Shown piece after piece: positions 49,492-55,776 of a DNA stretch of 64,000 nucleotides (the stretch's first letter is position 1; every line of letters begins with the position of its first letter). Position numbers and translations under genes: made by a program. The notes below the pieces were generated by a model, which made no database searches, was not told the origin of the DNA, and saw only the letters and a list, made by a program, of their open reading frames with translations. Origin of the DNA: Treponema sp. (lineage in GTDB: Bacteria; Spirochaetota; Spirochaetia; Treponematales; Breznakiellaceae); NCBI GenBank assembly GCA_031256035.1, contig JAIRRJ010000075.1, positions 62,001 to 126,000 on the forward strand, given 5' to 3'.

Positions 49492-50496
49492 TTACTGGGT
49501 GGAATATGCCATACCACCACCTCCACCTTCGCCGGTTACAACAATGAACTTCCCATTACCGTATGTTGCCCTGAGAAATCCAAAAATATCCGGCGGATTA
49601 AATGCAGGTGTCCAGTTAATACCGTCCGACGAATATGCAATACAGCTAGAATCTACTATTGCCATCCATTTACCATTGCCGTATGCTATACATTTAAACC
49701 CACTATAGTGAACGCCGGAATAGCCAGAACCCTCTTCTTTTCCAATTATCTGTTTCCAGCTTATGCCATCCGAAGAATATGCTGTAGCGCCACCGCTCGC
49801 AACGAATTTTCCACCGCCGTAAGCTATGCAATCAAGACTATCACCGAAGAGAGACGGTGACACCGTTGTCCAGCTTATGCCGTCTTCAGAGCTTGCTACT
49901 ACAGCGTTTCCGTAAGTGTCGTCTCCGTTTATTTTGCGACCAACAGCTATGAACTTCCCGCCGCCGTATGCTATGTCTTGAAGATAAACACTGGGCGGAT
50001 TTGATACCATTTCCCATGATAGACCATCTGTGGTATAAGCTATCTTGTTTTGTCCTCCGATAGCAACGAATTTCCCGTTCCCGTATGCTATCTTGCTGAT
50101 GTTACTTATACTTGGTGTTTTCGTAGCTACATTCCAGTTTATACCATCGGTTGAAGTCAAATAATCATCACCTGTTACCCATCTTCCATTACCATAAGCA
50201 ATAGCCTCAGGAATACGATAAATAGAACTTATGTAATTATTTATCTTAGTCCAGTTTACGCCGTCTGTGGAATAAGCCATAGCAGAATCATGACCACCAT
50301 GCCCAACAACGATAAACTTCCCATCACCAAATGCTATGTCAAAGTATTTGCCACCAAGTGGCGGATTCGACACTGTCGTCCATTTGGGTCCCATTGGCAG
50401 ACCTTCGTTATCATCGTCTTCATCACACGCAATAACCGTCAGTCCTAAAACAAGCGTCATTGCCAGTATTGTTGATATTATTAAACCCTTTTTCAT
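49492..50496 (-). CDS. Propeller-type repeat lipoprotein
   Basis: A 334-residue lipoprotein. The start is MKKGLIISTILAMTLVLGL, with lipobox TVIAC; a Met 17 codons upstream is rejected because the repeated leader ends there. The mature part has seven or eight repeats with AYSTDGVNWT and GNGKFIVVG/VASGG (for example FDIAFGDGKFIVVGHGGHDS, KIAYGNGKFVAIGGQNKIAY), the pattern of a beta-propeller of the Asp-box/BNR kind. Such proteins bind surface glycans or partners. It is 100 bp downstream of a second lipoprotein that shares the same 33-bp leader, so the two may be co-regulated. Confidence 0.85.
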   Translation of the reverse strand: MKKGLIISTILAMTLVLGLTVIACDEDDDNEGLPMGPKWTTVSNPPLGGKYFDIAFGDGKFIVVGHGGHDSAMAYSTDGVNWTKINNYISSIYRIPEAIAYGNGRWVTGDDYLTSTDGINWNVATKTPSISNISKIAYGNGKFVAIGGQNKIAYTTDGLSWEMVSNPPSVYLQDIAYGGGKFIAVGRKINGDDTYGNAVVASSEDGISWTTVSPSLFGDSLDCIAYGGGKFVASGGATAYSSDGISWKQIIGKEEGSGYSGVHYSGFKCIAYGNGKWMAIVDSSCIAYSSDGINWTPAFNPPDIFGFLRATYGNGKFIVVTGEGGGGGMAYSTQ

Positions 50497-50501
50497 AGAT
50501 A

Positions 50502-50534
50502 ACTCCCTTGCGGCTTTAAGTCCTGCCGACTTAT
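50502..50534 (-). repeat. Duplicated 33-bp leader, copy A
   Basis: A 33-bp segment (ACTCCCTTG...CCGACTTAT on the plus strand) directly upstream of the propeller lipoprotein start. It matches copy B at 51040-51072 in 32 of 33 positions, contains the SD (AAGGGAG on the minus strand) and a GTC...GAC pair within AAGTCGGCAGGACTT. Confidence 0.8.
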
Positions 50535-50598
50535 CAGGGCTGTCCAAAAAGAGTATTACTTCTCGGACCGCCCTTTGTGCTATGCGCTACGATGAAGG

Positions 50599-51033
50599 TT
50601 ATTTCTTTACAAGCCCACCGCCGGCAACAGTTCCAACTTTTTCACCTTGATATGTAATACCGAGCATTTCTTTACCCTCATATTCGGTATAAGCAATAAA
50701 GCCAATGCCATCATTTGGACCTTTGAGCATTGCATATTCTGCAGTAACACCGTTGGGAAGACTCTTCTTTTGTGATTCTATAGAATCTTTAAGCCCTTTC
50801 GGTAAGTCTGATAAATCCGTAGTATAAGTGCCGCTCTCTTTTTTGCCATCATATTCTATCGTAAAATTGCCGCCGGAAAGCGTTAGTTTTACAGGCTTAC
50901 CTGCCCACGGCCCCTCTTTGCCTTCCCAGGTTCCCTCAAAAGGATCACTGTCTTCTTCATCGCAACTGACGAATGCGAACCCGATTGCCAGCGCTATTGC
51001 CAGCATTCCCAAAAAAACAAGTCTCTTTTTCAT
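50599..51033 (-). CDS. Small lipoprotein with lipocalin-like fold
   Basis: A 144-residue lipoprotein. The start is MKKRLVFLGMLAIALAIGF with lipobox AFVSC, followed by an acidic stretch EEDSDPFEGTWEG. The mature part has eight short beta-strands (FEGTWEGKEGPWAGKPVKLT, GGNFTIEYDGKKESGTYTTD, KGPNDGIGFIAYTEYEGKEM) like a lipocalin or fatty-acid-binding barrel, though no ligand residue can be assigned. Its leader is a near copy of the one in front of the downstream propeller lipoprotein. It lies between two accessory elements, and the HU-like gene and its array are immediately upstream. Confidence 0.8.
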   Translation of the reverse strand: MKKRLVFLGMLAIALAIGFAFVSCDEEDSDPFEGTWEGKEGPWAGKPVKLTLSGGNFTIEYDGKKESGTYTTDLSDLPKGLKDSIESQKKSLPNGVTAEYAMLKGPNDGIGFIAYTEYEGKEMLGITYQGEKVGTVAGGGLVKK

Positions 51034-51039
51034 ACACAG

Positions 51040-51072
51040 ACTCCCTTGCAGCTTTAAGTCCTGCCGACTTAT
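51040..51072 (-). repeat. Duplicated 33-bp leader, copy B
   Basis: Partner of the copy at 50502-50534, upstream of the lipocalin-like lipoprotein. The single difference is CGG versus CAG at the position after CTTG. The conservation of a non-coding leader around two unrelated lipoproteins suggests a duplicated or selected regulatory segment. Confidence 0.8.
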
Positions 51073-51126
51073 AAACAAGCCTGCTGTCCAACGGACAGCT
51101 TACAGGCTGTTTTTCCACAAAATCAT

Positions 51127-51247
51127 GCCCCGGCGCTGGGGGCAGATGCCACTAAAGCTTGGTGGCAAACGCCACTAAACCTTGGTGGCAAACGCCACTA
51201 AACCTTGGTGGCGATCGCCACCAAAGCTGGGCGGCGGACGCCCCCAG
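51127..51247. repeat. Tandem GC-rich palindrome array, 23-bp period
   Basis: Five hairpin units. The first has arms GCCCC/GGGGC. The next three have GCCAC/GTGGC, centred at 51157, 51180 and 51203. The last, centred at 51226, has GCCACC/GGCGGC. The period is exactly 23 bp. The change from GCCCC/GGGGC to GCCAC/GTGGC is compensatory, so pairing appears to be selected. The array ends 3 to 10 bp after the stop of the HU-like gene on the minus strand. Confidence 0.92.
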
Positions 51248-51249
51248 GT

Positions 51250-52008
51250 CTACGAAGATTCCAGAGTAAAGTGGCTGGTTATAACACGCACTTCCTTGAC
51301 CGGACGCCCTGACATTCCCGAAAACTGCGTGCGCACCTCTATACGGTTGCTCTGATACCCAGTATCAGGCGCTATCCCCGTTATCTCCGTGGGGTTGTTT
51401 TTGCCGATACGCTTTACCTTGACAGCCTTGGACGGGTCGTCCACTGGTACAAAATACAGCCCGACAGAGGGGTCGTTCCCTTCCAGCTTGATTTTGCTGC
51501 CGTGCAGAGAGAACATATTCCCCGGTATGAAAATCCCGTTCACCGAATCCTCTTCCTGGTCGGTGAAGGTGTCGATATACTCTCCCGAGTCCGACAGCCC
51601 TTCAAGGATTACCTTGATGTCTTTGGTCAGATCTTTGAGCTTCGCGCGTATGCTGAACTTAAAGCCGACTGGGTGCTTTTTGTGGTCGTGCATCTCGTTT
51701 ACGCCGTCAAAGACGCCGCCTATTACGGGATACGTGGTGAAATAGCCGTTCGTTACGGCAAATCCGTCGCAGAGCTGGTAAGCCCATTCCTTGTTGAACT
51801 GCTTCACGTTTTCCAGCAGGTCTTCATACTTGCCGGTGAAGCCCGCGCGCGTCTTCATGATGCCGCAAATATCGCTGACCGTAAGCGTCCTCTCGCTGTT
51901 GGTGCGCGCGATGTACTTGCCTTTCGCATTGGGCAGGTAGCTTTTGAATAACTTCGCACGGATTTTGTGGAAGATAAGCCCTGGTTCGTCATCATCTTTT
52001 TTTGCCAT
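51250..52008 (-). CDS. HU-like DNA-binding protein with DUF4469-type Ig domain, copy 2
   Basis: A 252-residue paralogue of the gene at 15305. Start MAKKDDDEPGLIFHKIRAKL after AGGAG. The HU-like part has IARTNSERTLTVSDICGIMK, YEDLLENVKQFNKEWAYQL and VIGGVFDGVNEMHDHKKHPV. The Ig-like part has IPGNMFSLHGSKIKLEGNDP, SVGLYFVPVDDPS and GIAPDTGYQSNRIEVRTQFS. A Lys/Asp-rich tag is at the start. Both paralogues keep the CDGFAV/TDGFAV and GG-F-D core. The gene is followed within 10 bp by a 23-bp palindrome array, as is its paralogue, although the two arrays share no sequence. Confidence 0.85.
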   Translation of the reverse strand: MAKKDDDEPGLIFHKIRAKLFKSYLPNAKGKYIARTNSERTLTVSDICGIMKTRAGFTGKYEDLLENVKQFNKEWAYQLCDGFAVTNGYFTTYPVIGGVFDGVNEMHDHKKHPVGFKFSIRAKLKDLTKDIKVILEGLSDSGEYIDTFTDQEEDSVNGIFIPGNMFSLHGSKIKLEGNDPSVGLYFVPVDDPSKAVKVKRIGKNNPTEITGIAPDTGYQSNRIEVRTQFSGMSGRPVKEVRVITSHFTLESS

Positions 52009-52128
52009 GATTGTTTTCTCCTTTAGATGAAAAACATCCTTGTGTTGGTATATGAAAAAGCCGCCATAATACGGGGCGTTTTTCCAAAAATGAGAAATGC
52101 TTAACTGTCGGATAGTATTGACCCGTCC

Positions 52129-52189
52129 GCCCGCGATAGCGGGCAGATAATCAATTCCTTGAAAGAGCCAAGCCCCCGTAGGGGGCTTG
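52129..52189. repeat. Two perfect GC-rich hairpins
   Basis: GCCCGC-GATA-GCGGGC (52129-52144) and CAAGCCCCC-GTA-GGGGGCTTG (52169-52189). They lie in the 580-bp non-coding stretch upstream of the HU-like gene, where no gene was found. A third, longer palindrome follows at 52242. Confidence 0.85.
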
Positions 52190-52241
52190 ACACGGTTATT
52201 TAGAGGGTGTGTATAATTGATTGATTGATTGATTGATCACT

Positions 52242-52276
52242 GCTTAAAAAAACTGCCAATGGCAGTTTTTTTAAGC
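52242..52276. terminator. Perfect 16-bp palindrome with A- and T-tracts
   Basis: GCTTAAAAAAACTGCC (52242-52257) pairs exactly with GGCAGTTTTTTTAAGC (52261-52276), with a 3-nt AAT loop. The symmetric A7/T7 tracts allow termination from both sides. Five GATT-type tetranucleotide repeats precede it (about 52216-52236). Confidence 0.75.
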
Positions 52277-52428
52277 TTAGAGAACGATATGCTAAAATGG
52301 CGGTTTTCTGCCCAAAAACAGCAAGTTGCATTGTGAGTGTATTTAATCACAAAATGAGCGGGAGTGTCAAGGGAAATATCTTCACTACTTACGGTAAACA
52401 TGCTCTTCAAGTGGGTATTATTTATCAT

Positions 52429-52558
52429 GGGTGGCGGGGCTGTAGGGCTTGGAAAGTTTTCTTGAGTTCCCCGCCGAGAAGACCTCGAACCTATGGTTCG
52501 CTAAGGGCTTCAAGGCGGACTCATCAAGCACTTTCCAAGTCCCTACTGACCCGCACCC
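52429..52558. ncRNA. Rod-shaped structured RNA candidate
   Basis: Nested complementary blocks span 130 nt: GGGTGGCGGG/CCCGCACCC outermost, then GTAGGG/CCCTAC, CTTGGAAAGT/ACTTTCCAAG and CTTGAGT/ACTC...CAAG. The apex is a CGAACC-TAT-GGTTCG mini-palindrome. The rod with internal loops recalls 6S RNA, but no 6S or SRP sequence signature was recognised, and the strand is undecided. No gene explains this conserved-looking fold. Confidence 0.5.
52486..52500. repeat. Mini-palindrome CGAACC-TAT-GGTTCG at the apex of the rod
   Basis: A perfect 6-3-6 palindrome at the tip of the rod-shaped RNA candidate. It looks inserted at a loop, which is a tolerated place in a structured RNA. Confidence 0.88.
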
Positions 52559-52589
52559 GGGAGATATAGTTGCTAATTGCAGGGCAAGT

Positions 52590-53042
52590 TTACTTATCAA
52601 TAATTTTACTTACTGCTTCCGAATACACAGAATCGATATACTTTTTATTAGAAACCGTTCCGCCGAGCGACATTACCTTTGCCGTAACAGAATTTGCCAT
52701 TGGGATTTCCGGGTCTTCGGATGATTCCATCAAGATCATTTTTAATGATGTTTCCCCGGTAATTTCAACATTGGAAGCAGGTTTTCCGGTTCTGGTTACT
52801 ACAACAGTACCTTTTCTGGTGTTTATTGTTCTGTCTGCCGTACCGCAGCCCTCGCCTGTCAGAATAATCATGTAGCCTTGCGCATTGTCTACCGAATCCC
52901 AGGCAACGGTCATATCTCTGCCTGCAACGGTAATACCAACATTTTCAGGTACGCTGAGTTTCTGTTTTTCATTACATGCTGTAACAATAAACATGGTGAA
53001 AAATAAAAAGCACAAAACAACTGAATGATTGTTTTTCTTCAC
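52590..53042 (-). CDS. Small lipoprotein with fibronectin type III-like domain
   Basis: A 150-residue lipoprotein (MKKNNHSVVLCFLFFTMFIV, lipobox VTAC). The mature part starts with a fibronectin type III-like pattern (PENVGITVAGRDMTVAWDSV, DNAQGYMIILTGEGCGTADR). No further domain is recognised. It overlaps the DHH gene by 4 bp (53039-53042), so it is the next gene of that operon. Such Fn3 lipoproteins are common surface proteins. Confidence 0.78.
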   Translation of the reverse strand: MKKNNHSVVLCFLFFTMFIVTACNEKQKLSVPENVGITVAGRDMTVAWDSVDNAQGYMIILTGEGCGTADRTINTRKGTVVVTRTGKPASNVEITGETSLKMILMESSEDPEIPMANSVTAKVMSLGGTVSNKKYIDSVYSEAVSKIIDK

Positions 53043-53944
53043 CTTACCTTCTCAATGATCTCGGCAATAATCCTGTTCGCGTCTTCACAAGAAGCCTGAC
53101 AAGTGCCGACCTGCCGGTGTCCGCCGCCGCCGTAATGGAGTAAAAGCGAGCCTACATCCGTTGTTGCGCTGCGGTTGATGATGCTGTAGCCGACAGTAAT
53201 TGCGACATTGGCTTTATTGCGGCCATCCACGATCCAGACAGAAATGTTCTGCTCGGGGAAAAGCGTGTATATCAGAAAACGGTTTCCGGCATAAATCGTT
53301 TCAACACCGCGAAGGTCAACGATCAGGGCGTTTCCGTTGGGTTTGGCGTATTTCTTTACCATTTCCTTAAAAAGGTCTGTCTGCTCATGGTACAATTCAA
53401 GGCGCTCTTTTACGTCGGGGAAGGCAAGAATGTCATAAATGGATTTTTCCGAACAATCCTTGGCAAGTTTTTTCATCAGGTCATAGTTGCTGATTGTAAA
53501 ATTCCTGAAACGTCCAAGGCCGGTTCGGGGATCCATGATAAATCCCAAAAGCACCCATCCTCTGGGTTCAAGGATTTCATCGGCGGTAAGGTCTCCCGAA
53601 TCCACCTTATCAACAAAATGGATCATTTCTGCAAAACGCCCCAGCTTGCTGTCGCCTCCGTAGTATTCATATACCACCCGGGCGCAGCTTGGAGCGGACT
53701 TTGATACTCCCTCGAAATACGTTTGTTTGCCCAAACGCTCGGTTTCGCTGGAATGATGATCAAACCAGAGTTTACAACCCTTAATATAGGGAATATTCGC
53801 TAAAATATCGTTATCCGTAGCTTCCACTTGGCCATCCTGAATGTCCTTCGGATGCACAAATTTCCAGTCGTCAATCAGCCCCAAATATACCAACAACGCG
53901 CCGCAGGCCAAGCCGTCAAAGTCAGATCTGGTCAGCAATCTCAT
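53039..53944 (-). CDS. DHH-family phosphoesterase
   Basis: A 301-residue DHH/DHHA1 protein. Motifs are LLTRSDFDGLACGALLVY (motif I), KGCKLWFDHHSSETERLGKQ (DHH) and, near the end, HYGGGGHRQVGTCQASCEDA (DHHA1). Members degrade short oligoribonucleotides, cyclic dinucleotides or polyphosphate with Mn2+. The short length and the missing RecJ core suggest an NrnA- or exopolyphosphatase-like role rather than DNA repair. It is followed by the Fn3 lipoprotein with a 4-bp overlap. Confidence 0.85.
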   Translation of the reverse strand: MRLLTRSDFDGLACGALLVYLGLIDDWKFVHPKDIQDGQVEATDNDILANIPYIKGCKLWFDHHSSETERLGKQTYFEGVSKSAPSCARVVYEYYGGDSKLGRFAEMIHFVDKVDSGDLTADEILEPRGWVLLGFIMDPRTGLGRFRNFTISNYDLMKKLAKDCSEKSIYDILAFPDVKERLELYHEQTDLFKEMVKKYAKPNGNALIVDLRGVETIYAGNRFLIYTLFPEQNISVWIVDGRNKANVAITVGYSIINRSATTDVGSLLLHYGGGGHRQVGTCQASCEDANRIIAEIIEKVR

Positions 53945-54024
53945 TTTCCACCATCCTCTCCGTAATTCCGGTAAATTCGATTATATTCTATATTTATTAT
54001 AATTGAAAGGTGAAAAAACCGCAA

Positions 54025-54840
54025 TTAATTATCAGAAAATACGCCATCGAAGACGCCGTTGAAAACGAAATCAGCTCTGCCGGAAAACCATTCAATAACC
54101 GCATCCGCCCGGTTGCCGAAGGAATTACTGATGCGGTCTCCCATTCCAAGAACAGTGGCGGCTTTTGCGAGAGAAACGGCGTATATTAAAAGGGAATCGC
54201 CGCAGTCAATTACCGCAAGAATTGAGCGGAGTCTGTTTTTTCCCACTGCTGTAATAATACCGGCATTGAGAGGTGTGAGGTTTTCCTGAAGGAAAAAGAT
54301 GCCGTCCTGTACGGTCTGATAATCATAACGGTAGATGTTATCGCCAAAGGTAAGATCTTTTTGCCTTGCGTACAAGGTAAACGCTTCGGGCGGCCGGGAA
54401 AAAACAGGATCGGGAACAGGTTTTTTAGTATCCGGCGCGTCTATCACGCCGGATGTTTCATAAAAAGTCCGCATGGTTTTCCGGCTTGCCGAATAGTACT
54501 GGATGCCGGACAAGCTGCTCAGAGCCAGCATCTGATTGAATAATTGAGCGCGCTGAGCTTCACTCCAACTGCCTGAAAATACCGGCTTCCTGTAAAGATA
54601 GAGAGTTTCCGCGCATACATTCGGGTCAAGAGACAAAGCCCCGGAAACAAACTGCCGCAGCGCGGGATGGCGGGGCATTAACTTTGGCGCTGGTTTTTTC
54701 AACTGTGTTTCGGTAATGGCTTCGCCGTCAGAACGCAGCCGCGCCGCATACGCAGGATCAATCAATTCATCAAGAGACAATGAAAAGACATTCGATGCGG
54801 CACAGGCGATCAGAAGAATTAAACTTAAATTTTTCCTCAT
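54025..54840 (-). CDS. Exported hypothetical protein (DUF6675-like)
   Basis: A 271-residue exported protein with signal peptide SLILLIACAASNVFS. The start of the mature part, LSLDELIDPAYAARLRSDGE, and the middle, YLYRKPVFSGSWSEAQRAQL, match what I recall as DUF6675, a spirochaete family of unknown function. It is 4 bp after jag on the same strand, so it may belong to the envelope-biogenesis operon. No catalytic motif. Confidence 0.7.
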   Translation of the reverse strand: MRKNLSLILLIACAASNVFSLSLDELIDPAYAARLRSDGEAITETQLKKPAPKLMPRHPALRQFVSGALSLDPNVCAETLYLYRKPVFSGSWSEAQRAQLFNQMLALSSLSGIQYYSASRKTMRTFYETSGVIDAPDTKKPVPDPVFSRPPEAFTLYARQKDLTFGDNIYRYDYQTVQDGIFFLQENLTPLNAGIITAVGKNRLRSILAVIDCGDSLLIYAVSLAKAATVLGMGDRISNSFGNRADAVIEWFSGRADFVFNGVFDGVFSDN

Positions 54841-54844
54841 AAAC

Positions 54845-55552
54845 TTACCTTAATCCGCGGAAATAAACACGCACCTGCTTATATAAACCATCACCTTCGC
54901 TTTTGGTTTCAACATCGCTGATGTCGTTAAGCGTTGTATGGATAAGCCACCGGTCAAAGGGATTCATCGGTTCAAGCAGGACTGAGCTGCGGCTTTCACG
55001 TACTTTTTCCGCAACATTATACGCAAGACGCACCAGAGACTCTTCCCGGCGTATGCGGTAATTTTCGGTATCAAGAATCACCCGCACATCTTCCCTGCCA
55101 AGCCTGCCCGCGTAAATGTTCAACAGCAGCTGCAAAGCGTCAAGATTTTTGCCTTTTTTGCCAATCAGGATTGATGAATGTTCGGAATCAATTTTAAGCC
55201 CAAGCTTGTGCTTTTCCCGGAACAAAACCGTAATCTTGCCCGGATACCCCATGCGTTCAATGAGGCCGGCTGTAAATCCTGCCATTTTTTCTTCAAATTC
55301 GTTCTGCGGCACAGGCTCGCCGAAAACTGCCTTGGATTTTTCATGGCTTCCGGCAGAATCCTTTCCACGAACATTCGCCGGCTTAACGGAATTTCCTGTA
55401 TGCACCCTAATCCGCACATAGCCTTTCTTGAACAATCCCTGTTTTTGGGTTTCCAATATCTCCACGTCAAAATTGTCTTTTGCAAGACCAAGTTCTTCCG
55501 CCGCACGGTCGATTGCCTCTTTTTCGGTACGGCCTTCAAATTCGAATTCCAT
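54845..55552 (-). CDS. jag: Jag/KhpB-type KH-R3H RNA-binding protein
   Basis: A 235-residue SpoIIIJ-associated protein. An N-terminal Jag_N domain (MEFEFEGRTEKEAIDRAAEE, QKQGLFKKGYVRIRVHTG) is followed by a KH domain (SSILIGKKGKNLDALQLLLN) and an R3H domain (RREESLVRLAYNVAEKVRES, LEPMNPFDRWLIHTTLND). KhpB proteins bind RNA in cell-envelope growth control. It follows yidC by 223 bp. That gap contains a 14-bp inverted repeat and another large hairpin, so its mRNA leader is unusually structured. Confidence 0.92.
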   Translation of the reverse strand: MEFEFEGRTEKEAIDRAAEELGLAKDNFDVEILETQKQGLFKKGYVRIRVHTGNSVKPANVRGKDSAGSHEKSKAVFGEPVPQNEFEEKMAGFTAGLIERMGYPGKITVLFREKHKLGLKIDSEHSSILIGKKGKNLDALQLLLNIYAGRLGREDVRVILDTENYRIRREESLVRLAYNVAEKVRESRSSVLLEPMNPFDRWLIHTTLNDISDVETKSEGDGLYKQVRVYFRGLR

Positions 55553-55571
55553 ATATATCTCCTATTCGCAA

Positions 55572-55676
55572 GCGGGTTTATTACCCAAAATCGCCTACAG
55601 GGTCAGACCAGAAATCTGTTCCCCTCCAGCGGTTTCAACCTTGCTAAAATATATGTATGTGAGGTAATAAACCCGC
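55572..55676 (-). promoter_or_regulatory. Structured leader upstream of jag
   Basis: GCGGGTTTATTACC (55572-55585) is exactly complementary to GGTAATAAACCCGC (55663-55676). Within the enclosed 77 nt, an AGGG-CAGA...TCTG-CCCT hairpin is also possible. The last arm ends about 20 nt before the jag ATG and 10 nt before its SD, so folding could control jag translation. No known riboswitch was recognised. Confidence 0.55.
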
Positions 55677-55699
55677 ATACAATCCATACATTACAGAAC

Positions 55700-55776
55700 G
55701 ACGATACCCCGCCGAACCGCAAATATCACAACAAAAGCATTGCATCTTCGGTATGCGTTCTGCGGCGGGGTTCGTC
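55700..55776. promoter_or_regulatory. Large hairpin directly after yidC
   Basis: GACGATACCCCGCCG (55700-55714) pairs with CGGCGGGGTTCGTC (55763-55776), 14 bp with a single bulge, and overlaps the yidC stop codon. The loop is about 48 nt with a small inner GCAT/ATGC stem. A T tract follows only in the plus direction. It may end or process the rpmH-yidC transcript. Confidence 0.6.

Noticed and set aside
52429-52558. SRP RNA or tmRNA
   Set aside because: The GGAAG/AGCAG loop of SRP RNA and the tRNA-like ends of tmRNA are absent on both strands.
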